Notes under the pieces: generated by a model
What the model was told of the DNA's origin: nothing
Databases searched by the model: none
What the model saw: only the letters and a program-made list of their open reading frames with translations
Assembly: GCA_022711175.1 (NCBI GenBank)
Contig: JAKLFM010000014.1
Location: 16,106-61,970 of the forward strand
DNA: 45,865 bases
Direction of reading: 5' to 3'
Source of the DNA: Bacteroidota bacterium
Lineage (GTDB): Bacteria; Bacteroidota; Bacteroidia; Bacteroidales; UBA4417
In this document: piece after piece, positions 33,466 to 41,848 of the stretch
Layout: each line of letters starts with the position of its first letter
Position numbering within the stretch: position 1 is the first letter of the stretch
Position numbers and translations under genes: made by a program

Positions 33466-35625
33466 ATGAAACTCCGACTTCTTGCCCTGCTACTGGTTTC
33501 CATTGTTATTTCGCCTTTAGCTTCCTTTGCCGACGAAGGCATGTGGCTACCAATGCTGATAAGCAAATACAATTATGCCGACATGCAAAAACTGGGGCTT
33601 AAACTCACCCCTGAGCAAATCTACAGCGTAAACCAGGATTGCCTGAAGGATGCCATTGTGGCGCTTGACCATGGCGGTTGTACAGGTTCAGTAATTTCTG
33701 CGAAAGGACTGTTAATCACCAATCATCATTGCGGTTTCGATGCCATTGCCAAGCAAAGTTCGGTTGACCACGATTACCTCACTGACGGTTTCTGGGCCAT
33801 GCGTCCCGAAGAAGAACTGCCCTTGCCGGGAAAGACAGTTTCATTCCTCATTCGCATGGAAGATGTTACCCAAGCCGTGCTGGCCGGCATTGCCGATACA
33901 CTGAACGAAGAAGGCCGCGCCGAAAAAATCCAAGCAGCCACTGATAGCATTACTACCTCAGTAAAAGGCGATACAGGGTTTGAAGTATCAATCGAAAGCA
34001 TGTTTGCAGGCAATGAGTATTACCTGTTTGTGTATCAAACCTTTTCTGACATTCGCATGGTTGGTGCGCCCCCTTCGGGCATTGGAAAGTTTGGCGGCGA
34101 AACCGACAACTGGATGTGGCCCCGCCATACCGGCGACTTCTGCCTGCTCAGGGTTTATTCTGCTGCTGATGGCAATCCGGCCAAATATGCAAAAGAAAAC
34201 ATTCCGCTTTCCCCAAAAAAGTTCCTCTCCATTTCATTGGCCGGTGTTCACGAAGGCGACTTTGCCATGATTCTGGGATACCCCGGTTCAACTGATCGTT
34301 TTCTCACCTCTTACGGCATCAATCAAAAGCTTGAACAGCTCAACCCTTCCGATATTCTGCTGAAAACAGTGAAAATGGATATCATGAAGCGATACATGAA
34401 TCAAAGCGATGCCTTGCGCATTGCTTATGCCGGCGATTATGCCTATCTGGCCAATTTCCAGAAAAAGTCGATACAGGAAAGCAAGGCTTTAACACGCCTC
34501 AATGTTTATGACGATAAAAAGAAGCTGGAAGACGAATTTGAGGCATGGGTAAACCTCGATTCGAAAAGGATTGAAAAATATGGCAAAGTGCTGAGTAGCC
34601 TCAAAAATATTTACGATCAGAAGATGGCCGACCGCGCCGACGAAGCTCAGAATTATATCATGGAAACCGTGATGGGAGTGCAGGTGCTCAATTTTGCATA
34701 TGGAGCCAATGAGTTTGCCACAGTGCTGGCTGAAAACGACAGCGTTGCCGAAGCCGTAGCCGATTTTCGCGGCAGGGCAAAAGAGTTCTATCAGAATTAT
34801 GATTTGCGCGTTGACAGGGAAATCCTTCTGAAAATGCTCACTCTTTATTTCAAGAATCTGCCCGAAGAATACCGCCCCGAAATCTTTGATCTGATTAAAA
34901 AGAAGTTTGATAACGACATTAACCGTTATGCAGATTACCTGTACTCGAAATCGCTGTTTGCTACTCCCGAAAAATTTGAAGCGTTTCTCAGCAATCCATC
35001 CCTGAAAAAGCTGGAAAAAGACCCCGCATTCAAAGCTGTGAACCAGATTGTTGCATCATATATACTTACCCGGTTTATCCAGATGTCGTACGATGAAGAT
35101 TTCAGCAAAGCCCGCAGGTTGTTTATTGCCGGTCTGCAGGAAATGAATCCCGGCAAGGCATATTATCCCGACGCCAACAGCACGATGCGGCTTACATACG
35201 GTCAGGTTAAATCATATGAACCGGCTGATGCCGTGGAGTATGATTATCAAACAACCGGCCTGGGGATTATACAGAAAGATGACCAGTCAAACGATGAATT
35301 CAGGGTTCCGGCAAAGTTGAAAGAACTCTTTGATGCAAAGGATTTCGGGCGCTATGCTGAAATCGGCGTTCTTCCGGTGTGCTTCCTTACCACACACGAT
35401 ATCACAGGCGGTAATTCGGGCAGCCCGGTCATGAATGCAAAAGGTGAACTGATCGGCGTAGCTTTCGACGGCAATTCCGAAGCCATGAGCAGCGATATTA
35501 AGTACGATGTAAACCTGCAGCACACTATTGCAGTGGATATTCGCTATGTGCTGTTTGTTATTGATAAATATGCCGGCGCCAGTTACCTGGTTGATGAAAT
35601 GCAGATTGGAGGGAATGGAAATTAG
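33466..35625 (+). CDS. S46 family dipeptidyl-peptidase (DPP7/DPP11-like)
   Basis: This 719-residue periplasmic serine exopeptidase releases dipeptides from oligopeptide N-termini, a step in amino-acid fermentation. The signal peptide covers about residues 1-22. The catalytic triad is visible: His88 in TNHHCG, Asp in the ETDNWMWPRHTGDF region and Ser651 in ITGGNSGSPV. The residue governing P1 choice in DPP7 and DPP11 falls in FDGNSEAM and is Gly669, which favours hydrophobic P1 (DPP7-like) over Asp/Glu (DPP11 has Arg). The usual FDGNWE is FDGNSE here. The protein is full length. Confidence 0.94.
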   Translation: MKLRLLALLLVSIVISPLASFADEGMWLPMLISKYNYADMQKLGLKLTPEQIYSVNQDCLKDAIVALDHGGCTGSVISAKGLLITNHHCGFDAIAKQSSVDHDYLTDGFWAMRPEEELPLPGKTVSFLIRMEDVTQAVLAGIADTLNEEGRAEKIQAATDSITTSVKGDTGFEVSIESMFAGNEYYLFVYQTFSDIRMVGAPPSGIGKFGGETDNWMWPRHTGDFCLLRVYSAADGNPAKYAKENIPLSPKKFLSISLAGVHEGDFAMILGYPGSTDRFLTSYGINQKLEQLNPSDILLKTVKMDIMKRYMNQSDALRIAYAGDYAYLANFQKKSIQESKALTRLNVYDDKKKLEDEFEAWVNLDSKRIEKYGKVLSSLKNIYDQKMADRADEAQNYIMETVMGVQVLNFAYGANEFATVLAENDSVAEAVADFRGRAKEFYQNYDLRVDREILLKMLTLYFKNLPEEYRPEIFDLIKKKFDNDINRYADYLYSKSLFATPEKFEAFLSNPSLKKLEKDPAFKAVNQIVASYILTRFIQMSYDEDFSKARRLFIAGLQEMNPGKAYYPDANSTMRLTYGQVKSYEPADAVEYDYQTTGLGIIQKDDQSNDEFRVPAKLKELFDAKDFGRYAEIGVLPVCFLTTHDITGGNSGSPVMNAKGELIGVAFDGNSEAMSSDIKYDVNLQHTIAVDIRYVLFVIDKYAGASYLVDEMQIGGNGN

Positions 35626-35631
35626 TTAATG

Positions 35632-35651
35632 ATTCCGAAAGCTTTCGGGAT
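35632..35651. repeat. 20-bp near-perfect intergenic palindrome
   Basis: ATTCCGAAAG and CTTTCGGGAT form a 10-bp stem with one G-T position. It has the same architecture as the palindrome at 19559-19576 (consensus TYCCGAWAGCTWTCGGGA). It lies directly after the S46 stop codon and could act as a hairpin end. Confidence 0.65.
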
Positions 35652-35692
35652 GGTTAATGGATAATGGTTTGTTTCTTGAATCAGACGGATAG

Positions 35693-35726
35693 CCAATCAA
35701 CCGATCAACCGATAACCGATCAACCC
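35693..35726. repeat. Low-complexity tract with repeated AACCGATCAACC
   Basis: AACCGATCAACC occurs at 35699-35710 and 35714-35725, embedded in similar half-copies. The same 12-mer is found at 8582-8593, just past polA. The tract supplies the TGA stop codon of the TetR-type gene. Confidence 0.6.
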
Positions 35727-36346
35727 TCATCCGGGAACTTGAGGCACTTTACCTTTTTCTCAAAATATTTAACGCCGTCGTCGGTTGCAATACCCCTTAT
35801 AAAAGTATCGAACATCACTTCGAAAAGGGTGTTGAACGAAAATTGCGCCGGCGGGAAGAAATCAGGATTATAAAGATCAATTAAGCGACTGATGTAGATT
35901 CTTGAAACGAGTTCCACGCTCAGGTCAGGGCGGTACAAGCCTTCGTTAATGCCATCCTCAATATTTCTGCTTATTTTATCGAAAACAAACTCGTTGCGCA
36001 GCCTGAAATACTGCTGGTGCAGGTCGGGGAAATCATTCTTAATACTGAAATTGAAACTGGGTATAATATTGATAAACCTCTGGCTCAGTTGTTTACTCAC
36101 TTTCAGCAGCCCGTCAATAGCATTACCATTTTCGAATGAGGTGCTTTCGAAAAGGGATTGAAGGCTGTTGTGTTCAAACTGCAGAATGGCTTCAACCAGC
36201 GAGTATTCGTCATTGTAATGTCCAGACAATTCATCCTGTGTTATTCCGAGATCATGGGCAATGTTGGCCAGCGTGAATTGCTCCGGCTGATAGGCGGATA
36301 TAATATACCGTATTCGTTCGATGAGAGATTTGTCCTGATCCTGCAT
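35720..36346 (-). CDS. TetR/AcrR-type transcriptional regulator
   Basis: This 208-residue one-component regulator has an N-terminal helix-turn-helix (about 5-50: IRYIISAYQPEQFTLANIAHDLGITQDELSGHYNDEYSLVEAIL), where the TLANIAHDLGI/HYNDE pattern replaces the usual TxxxIAxxxGxxxGxxYxxF. An all-helical C-terminal ligand domain follows. The start is ATG at 36346, because a TATTTTTG box lies at 36377-36384 inside the longer frame. It stands convergent to the S46 peptidase, and no transporter is adjacent, so its target is not evident. Confidence 0.82.
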   Translation of the reverse strand: MQDQDKSLIERIRYIISAYQPEQFTLANIAHDLGITQDELSGHYNDEYSLVEAILQFEHNSLQSLFESTSFENGNAIDGLLKVSKQLSQRFINIIPSFNFSIKNDFPDLHQQYFRLRNEFVFDKISRNIEDGINEGLYRPDLSVELVSRIYISRLIDLYNPDFFPPAQFSFNTLFEVMFDTFIRGIATDDGVKYFEKKVKCLKFPDEG

Positions 36347-36376
36347 AAATAGAGATGTTGCTTGCGCCTGGTGGTG

Positions 36377-36384
36377 CAAAAATA
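36377..36384 (-). promoter_or_regulatory. -7 promoter box of the TetR-type regulator gene
   Basis: The minus strand reads TATTTTTG followed by CACC, matching TAnnTTTG, 31 nt before the chosen ATG. Confidence 0.55.
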
Positions 36385-36455
36385 CAAATAATCAGTTTGT
36401 TAGATTTCAGGAAGGCAGTGTCTCTTTCAATTGCCTGGCAAAGGTTCCAGCCTTC

Positions 36456-38048
36456 TCACTTTTGAAAGACGATTTTGCGGTACTTGTTTTGACCTTTACT
36501 GTGAAGGTTGAAGTAGTAAACGCCTGATGAAAGGTTGTATGCAGCAGGGTCAAAGCGACGGGTGTATTTTCCTGGTTGTAAAACTTCGTTCTCGATAATC
36601 CTGGCGACCGTCCTGCCAAAAATATCATAAACATCAAGATTTACGCTGGCCGGTTCGCGCACTTTGAAGGAGAAATAGGTGCTTTCATCAAACGGATTCG
36701 GGTACGATGTTTCAACCGAGAAAGGGGCATGGTCAACCGGTGTAAGCCCGGTATAAACCGTATCAACAATCGCGGTAAGTATGGATAAGTTGTTCTGAAT
36801 GAGGCGTGTCCAGATAGGGCGTACCATGTTATTGTGAACGCTGATGCCGTTATAATCACCGAAAAATATATTTGCATTGGGTGTAAACGGGCTTTCACTT
36901 ACTTTGAAATTCCTGAATGATGTGCCGCCATCAGTGGAAACGGCCAGATAAACATCGGTGCGGGTGTCGTCGTAACTGCGCCTGTCGTAAAAAACGAACC
37001 ACAGGTTACCATTAACCTGGTCAACAGCCATCCAGGTAAAAAATTGCTGCCTCCCCGGCAGGTCATCGTTTACACGTATAGGAGGACTCCAGGTATTGCC
37101 GCCGTCGGTTGATTTAACAATCCATACATCCGTATCATCGCTGCCGTTGCGCTGGTCGGTCCAGTTAATGTAAATGGTTCCGCGATAAGGGCTGTTGCTC
37201 AGGTCGCAGCAGGTTACCGGCAGGCCATTGCATCGCGAAATGCCGGGAATTTCGTAATTCCATCCGCCGGGAAATCCGGTCACAAAAATATCGTGATCGA
37301 GCCATGTTTCACCTCCATCGGTTGAACGGTCGAAAGTGATGCCAAGCGGCCCTGCCCACGATACGTAAATCTGTCCTTCAGGCCCCACACAGGGAACCGC
37401 GCCTTCAACCGTATTGTCATCATCAACACAATCGCCTGCTTTTTCGCTTAACCGCACCGGCTCGCTCCAGTTGATTCCGCGGTCGGTTGATTTTGAAAAA
37501 CGGATAATACTGCTGTCGTTCGGATTGGCAGAGCCGTACACATCAAACTGGGTCCATGTGACGTAAATATCGTTGTTATAAGGGTTTACGCAAGCCCATT
37601 CTTTATCCTGAGCCTTGGAGCCATCGAGCCCGATGCCATATCCGGTGTTCCAGGTCTGACCTTTGTCGATCGACCGCTGGCAAACGATACGGTCGATAAA
37701 CGCGCCGCTCTGAGGCCATGAGAGATGGAAATAGTAGTAATAGCCCAGCGTATCAATCACCACGCAGGGATCGCCCCATACGTTATATTGCGAGCTCATA
37801 GCCTTTCGGTCCCAGGTATAACCGCCATCGTTGCTCATGTAAGTGCTTCTGAGATTAGCCCCGCCAAGAAGCTGATCTGGATTTTTAGGATTGATAAAAA
37901 CAGCGGTTTCATTAGGTCCCGAAATGCTGTCAATCACAACATTAACATATTGGGCTGATAAAGACCCGGATAAAAAGAATATGACTGCCGGCAAACAAAA
38001 CTTCAGTAATTTATGATTGGCGCATTCGCAGCATACCTGACGAAACAT
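36456..38048 (-). CDS. Secreted BNR-repeat protein with T9SS type A sorting domain
   Basis: This 530-residue secreted protein has a signal sequence (about 15-35, ending SLSAQ), a six-bladed-propeller-like body and a C-terminal type IX secretion sorting domain. At least six Asp-box (BNR) motifs are visible: SNDGGYTW, SIDKGQTW, STDRGINW, STDGGETW, STDGGNTW and STDGGTSF. The last 85 residues have SYPNPF, VNLDVYDIFGRTV and YYFNLHSKGQNKYRKIVFQK, the classic T9SS type A pattern. It is therefore exported through the outer membrane and is probably surface-anchored or released. Sialidase activity is not implied, since BNR repeats occur in many propellers. The ATG at 38048 is preferred to a GTG at 38063. 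Confidence 0.92.
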   Translation of the reverse strand: MFRQVCCECANHKLLKFCLPAVIFFLSGSLSAQYVNVVIDSISGPNETAVFINPKNPDQLLGGANLRSTYMSNDGGYTWDRKAMSSQYNVWGDPCVVIDTLGYYYYFHLSWPQSGAFIDRIVCQRSIDKGQTWNTGYGIGLDGSKAQDKEWACVNPYNNDIYVTWTQFDVYGSANPNDSSIIRFSKSTDRGINWSEPVRLSEKAGDCVDDDNTVEGAVPCVGPEGQIYVSWAGPLGITFDRSTDGGETWLDHDIFVTGFPGGWNYEIPGISRCNGLPVTCCDLSNSPYRGTIYINWTDQRNGSDDTDVWIVKSTDGGNTWSPPIRVNDDLPGRQQFFTWMAVDQVNGNLWFVFYDRRSYDDTRTDVYLAVSTDGGTSFRNFKVSESPFTPNANIFFGDYNGISVHNNMVRPIWTRLIQNNLSILTAIVDTVYTGLTPVDHAPFSVETSYPNPFDESTYFSFKVREPASVNLDVYDIFGRTVARIIENEVLQPGKYTRRFDPAAYNLSSGVYYFNLHSKGQNKYRKIVFQK

Positions 38049-38092
38049 CGTAAAGCACTTCACCTGATTTCTGATTTTAAAGTTATCATATA

Positions 38093-38100
38093 CAAAGGTA
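38093..38100 (-). promoter_or_regulatory. -7 promoter box of the BNR/T9SS gene
   Basis: The minus strand reads TACCTTTG followed by TATATG, an exact TAnnTTTG match about 45 nt before the ATG at 38048. Confidence 0.55.
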
Positions 38101-38192
38101 AACTTTGGAGATATGCTGTTGCAAGAAGAAAAGATATTTGCCTGCTCCGGTCAAAATCTTTGACAGTTTTTATAGCGGTTTCATCAGAACAC

Positions 38193-38200
38193 TATCTTTG
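38193..38200 (+). promoter_or_regulatory. -7 promoter box of the phosphofructokinase gene
   Basis: TATCTTTG is an exact TAnnTTTG match 25 nt before the ATG at 38225. It lies inside the longer open frame and fixes the start. Together with 38093-38100 it makes a divergent promoter region. Confidence 0.6.
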
Positions 38201-38224
38201 TTTTGTTTGAGAAAACGATATCAC

Positions 38225-39262
38225 ATGGCACCAACAAAAGATATGAAAATAGGAATACTCACTGCCGGCGGCGATTGCCCGGGGATTAATGCGGCTATCA
38301 GGGGTGTAGGCAAGACGGCAATTACAGAGTACGGAATGAAAGTGATTGGAATTTCATCAGGCTTCAGGGGACTGATTGAAAAAGAGTACGCGCTTTTCGA
38401 CGAATCGCAGCTCTCGGGGATACTGACACTGGGAGGAACCATTTTAGGTACATCGCGCGACAAACCTTTTAAAAACAGCACGAATGCCGAGAACAATTCC
38501 CCTAAAATCATCCGCAACAATTACAAGGAAATGGGGCTCGACGCATTGGTGGTGATTGGTGGCAACGGTTCGATGAAGACGGCTCAAAAGCTCTACGAAG
38601 AAGGGCTTAATGTGATAGGCTTGCCCAAAACCATTGATAATGACGTGTGGGGAACAGATGTCACATTCGGGTTCGATTCTGCGGTGCTCATCGCAACCGA
38701 AGCCATTGACAGGCTGCACACCACGGCCAACTCGCACAAGCGAACCATGGTGATTGAACTCATGGGACATCATGCCGGGTGGATTTCGCTGTTTTCGGGC
38801 ATTGCCGGTGGCGGCGATGTGATCCTTATCCCCGAGATTCCCTACAACATTGATGTGGTTACCGGCTACCTCAACAAACGCTACCAGAACAAAAAACCCT
38901 ATTCGATAGTGGTTGTGGCCGAAGGTATTGAAAAACCTCGTGGAGTGCGTGCCGGGACATATATTGCCCAGGCAATACAGGAAAAAACAGGCCACGAAAC
39001 CCGCGAAACCATACTTGGCTACATACAACGCGGCGGAACGCCATCGCCCATGGACCGCATACTTGCAACACGCTTCGGGGCGCATGCCGTTGAACTTATT
39101 GCCGAAGGCAAATTCGGGGTAATGGTAAATCTTGTCGGCGACCAGGTTACATCTATCCCCTTGCGCGAAGTAAGCAATAAAACCAAACTCGTTCCTCCCG
39201 GCCATACACTCATTGAGAAAGGCAGGAAATTAGGGATCAATTTCGGCGATAAGCGGAGTTAA
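38225..39262 (+). CDS. pfkA: 6-phosphofructokinase, atypical donor site
   Basis: This 345-residue PFK-A family enzyme phosphorylates fructose-6-phosphate in glycolysis. The nucleotide/phosphate loop is GILTAGGDCPGINAAIRG (9-27), the catalytic motif PKTIDNDVWGTD keeps Asp138 and Asp140, and the sugar-phosphate motifs ELMGHHAGW and GYIQRGGTPSPMDR are clear. In the donor-selecting positions it reads GGNGS (112-116) where ATP enzymes have GGDGS and PPi enzymes GGDD, and Lys135 in PKTIDND where ATP enzymes have Gly and PPi enzymes Lys. The combination Asn/Gly/Lys does not fit either standard type, so ATP or PPi dependence is open. Confidence 0.93.
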   Translation: MAPTKDMKIGILTAGGDCPGINAAIRGVGKTAITEYGMKVIGISSGFRGLIEKEYALFDESQLSGILTLGGTILGTSRDKPFKNSTNAENNSPKIIRNNYKEMGLDALVVIGGNGSMKTAQKLYEEGLNVIGLPKTIDNDVWGTDVTFGFDSAVLIATEAIDRLHTTANSHKRTMVIELMGHHAGWISLFSGIAGGGDVILIPEIPYNIDVVTGYLNKRYQNKKPYSIVVVAEGIEKPRGVRAGTYIAQAIQEKTGHETRETILGYIQRGGTPSPMDRILATRFGAHAVELIAEGKFGVMVNLVGDQVTSIPLREVSNKTKLVPPGHTLIEKGRKLGINFGDKRS

Positions 39263-39330
39263 TCTGCGCAACCTCTTGTTTGAAAATCAGTTACAATTTG
39301 TCGGATCAAACCTTGATTCAGCAGTCAGGC

Positions 39331-41109
39331 ATGAAAAAATTCCAAATAGCACTACTCTTGCTGGCATTATCCTTTTCACTCGGAGCACAGGATAAGAGCC
39401 TCGAAACTTATTTCGAAAAATCGAACGGGATACGCACGCCGCGGTACAACGAAACCATCGACTATTGTAAGAAGCTGGATGCATCATCCCCGTTCATTGC
39501 TTATACCACATTCGGCCTTAGCCCGCAGGGACGAAAGTTACCCTTGCTGATAGCCGATTCAAAAGGCCGGACTGATGTCACAGCCATCCGAAGCAGCGGG
39601 AACCTTCTTCTGATGGTACAGGCTTGTATTCATGCCGGTGAACCCGATGGAAAAGATGCAGGGCTGATGCTGCTGCGCGATATTGTTACAAAAAAGGAAC
39701 TCCGCCCTTTGCTTGATCATGTTACAGTGTTGTTTATCCCGATCTTTAATGTTGACGGGCACGAACGATTTGGGCCTTACAACCGTATAAACCAGGACGG
39801 CCCCGAAGAGATGGGCTGGCGTACCACTGCCCAGAACCTGAACCTGAACCGCGATTACCTGAAAGCCGATGCACCTGAAATGCAGGCCTGGCTGAAATTA
39901 TTCAACCAGTGGTTACCCGATTTTATAGTCGATTGCCATGTGACGGATGGTGCAGATTATCAGTATGTTATAACCTATGCGCTCGAAACGCATGGCAATA
40001 TGGAGAAAGAGTTATCAGATTGGACTTCAGCCGTGATGGAACCATATCTGGTTGACGGGATGGAAAAAGCGGCAATGCCCATATTTCCGTATGTTGAATT
40101 CCGCGAATGGCACGACCCACGCAGCGGACTGGTGATAAATGCTGCCCCGCCCATGCTTTCGCAGGGATATTGCGCTGTGCAAAACCGTCCGGCATTGCTT
40201 ATCGAGAGTCATATGCTCAAACCTTATAAACAGCGTGTTGAAGGGACTTATGAAATGCTGCGCCTTGTGATGCAAAAGATGAACGACGAAGCTGTAAACC
40301 TAAAAAGGCTCATTGCCGAAGCCGACAACTATACAAAAGGCAAGGAGTTCAGAGAAGCCCGATTCCCGCTAAGTTTTGGTGAATCGCTTGCCGACAGCAT
40401 AATGATTAACTTTCGCGGAGTGGAATACACGGCCGATACCAGCGATCTCACAGGCGGATTGTGGTTTCATTACGACAAAAGCAAGCCTGTAACCTGGAAT
40501 ATACCCATGTTCGCGAATCCCAAACCTGAGAATTTTGTCAAACTCCCTGAAGCATATATCCTTCCTCCACAATTTCCTGAAGTCATCAACCGCCTTAAAT
40601 TTCACGGTGTCGAAATGAGAGAACTTTCGACCGAAGCATCCATCGATGTGTCCACCTATCGTTTCAGCAATGCCAAATGGCAGCAGCGGCCTTATGAGGG
40701 CAGGCACAAAGTACAATGCACAGTGAATGAAACGGTTGAACAACGAACGTTCCCGGCCGGTTCAATGCTTGTGCCAATGAATCAGCGCACAGCCAGGGTT
40801 ATAGCACATTTGCTTGAACCAACGTCGCCTGATTCGTTTGTGAGCTGGGGATTTTTTGATGCCGTATTCGAGCAGAAGGAGTATTTCGAGACATATGTCA
40901 TGGAGCCTGAAGCGCGGAAAATGATCAGGGAGAACCCAGCTTTGAAGGATGAGTTTGAAAAGCTGAAAGCTGCTGACAACACCTTTGCCGCCAACCAGTA
41001 TGCCCAGTTGATGTGGTTTTACAATAAAACGCCCTGGAGTGACAAGCAGTTTAACCTTTACCCGGTAGGAAGAATACTAGACAGCGAGATGGTGAAGAAG
41101 CTGAAATAA
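39331..41109 (+). CDS. Secreted M14 family zinc carboxypeptidase-like protein
   Basis: This 592-residue exported metallopeptidase has a signal peptide MKKFQIALLLLALSFSLGAQ. The zinc ligands are His101 and Glu104 in HAGEPDGKDAG and a later His in DCHVTDGA. The substrate-binding NLNRDYLKADAPE and the catalytic Glu of LLIESHMLKPYKQR are present. The C-terminal 250 residues form an extra domain of unknown fold, seen in long Bacteroidota M14 proteins. It starts 68 nt after pfkA and may be read through from it. The protein probably degrades peptides in the periplasm. The earlier TTG at 39280 is rejected because it would bury the signal peptide. Confidence 0.9.
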   Translation: MKKFQIALLLLALSFSLGAQDKSLETYFEKSNGIRTPRYNETIDYCKKLDASSPFIAYTTFGLSPQGRKLPLLIADSKGRTDVTAIRSSGNLLLMVQACIHAGEPDGKDAGLMLLRDIVTKKELRPLLDHVTVLFIPIFNVDGHERFGPYNRINQDGPEEMGWRTTAQNLNLNRDYLKADAPEMQAWLKLFNQWLPDFIVDCHVTDGADYQYVITYALETHGNMEKELSDWTSAVMEPYLVDGMEKAAMPIFPYVEFREWHDPRSGLVINAAPPMLSQGYCAVQNRPALLIESHMLKPYKQRVEGTYEMLRLVMQKMNDEAVNLKRLIAEADNYTKGKEFREARFPLSFGESLADSIMINFRGVEYTADTSDLTGGLWFHYDKSKPVTWNIPMFANPKPENFVKLPEAYILPPQFPEVINRLKFHGVEMRELSTEASIDVSTYRFSNAKWQQRPYEGRHKVQCTVNETVEQRTFPAGSMLVPMNQRTARVIAHLLEPTSPDSFVSWGFFDAVFEQKEYFETYVMEPEARKMIRENPALKDEFEKLKAADNTFAANQYAQLMWFYNKTPWSDKQFNLYPVGRILDSEMVKKLK

Positions 41110-41241
41110 GCGCTGTTGAGTGCACATCTGCCCGATCTACGATTGTAAGCCAGGATGTGTTACACGAAATGTGTCTCAAACATTTGTACCTCTCAACTGT
41201 TTCTTTGAACGATACGTCAACATAACTAACTAAAAATTAAG

Positions 41242-41781
41242 ATGAAACACATTGTCCTTCTGTTTTTTTTGGCATTCAGTGCAGGCCTCAGTGCCCAGGA
41301 AACGGCCGGCACGCTTCAGAAATTCCAGGTTGGCGAAAGCGGTTGTTCGGTTTATCTCCCGGCTTCTGAAGTCAATTGGGAAAAGTCGTCAAGCGAAGAT
41401 AGTTCCGATGTTTATACCGGCGAGGTATCGAAGGATAATCTCTTCTATTTCGTGATTGCCGTTAAATTTAAAGATCCGTTAACAGGATTTGCATCGGAGG
41501 AGATGGAAAATCTGCTCATGTCGTATCTGGATTATCTTCAGGAACAGTTCGGGGTTTCAGAATCAGCCGGTTATGGCAAAGGACATCTTGTTGATGGCTA
41601 TGAGATTTCAGCCGGCGTTATTGATTTCTGGGAAAGCGAAGATGGTACATTATGGTCGGTGAAAGGGCAGATAACGGCAAACAATATTGGAATTGTTGGC
41701 GTTTATGGTGATACGGATCCTTCGGACAATCCGCTCACAAGGGTAGTGCTTGATGGCTTTGTTTTTCCGGCGGGTAAGTAG
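41242..41781 (+). CDS. Secreted protein of unknown function
   Basis: This 179-residue exported protein has a signal peptide (MKHIVLLFFLAFSAGLSAQ). The mature part is acidic, with strand-like segments FQVGESGCSVYLPASEVNWEK, LFYFVIAVKFKDP and GYEISAGVIDFWESEDGTLWSVKG, and a closing NPLTRVVLDGFVFP. This looks like a single alpha/beta domain with a PsbP/DUF-like character, but no family could be named. The 5' leader ends in an A-rich stretch (AAAAATTAAG) typical of Bacteroidota translation starts. It follows the M14 gene by 132 nt. Confidence 0.75.
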   Translation: MKHIVLLFFLAFSAGLSAQETAGTLQKFQVGESGCSVYLPASEVNWEKSSSEDSSDVYTGEVSKDNLFYFVIAVKFKDPLTGFASEEMENLLMSYLDYLQEQFGVSESAGYGKGHLVDGYEISAGVIDFWESEDGTLWSVKGQITANNIGIVGVYGDTDPSDNPLTRVVLDGFVFPAGK

Positions 41782-41828
41782 CTTTCTGATGATATTCAGA
41801 ATGAATTTTTGAGTTATTCAGGACAATT

Positions 41829-41848
41829 GCTGATTTTCAAAAATCAGC
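41829..41848. terminator. Symmetric hairpin between convergent genes
   Basis: GCTGATTTT (41829-41837) and AAAATCAGC (41840-41848) form a 9-bp stem with a 2-nt centre. Its A/T-rich core and its place at the stop codon of the DUF4143 gene suggest a bidirectional terminator. T-runs outside the stem are weak. Confidence 0.5.

Noticed and set aside
38444..39205. Long minus-strand frame of 253 codons opposite pfkA
   Set aside because: It is antisense to a well-conserved enzyme, has no promoter or family resemblance, and arises from codon bias in the real gene.
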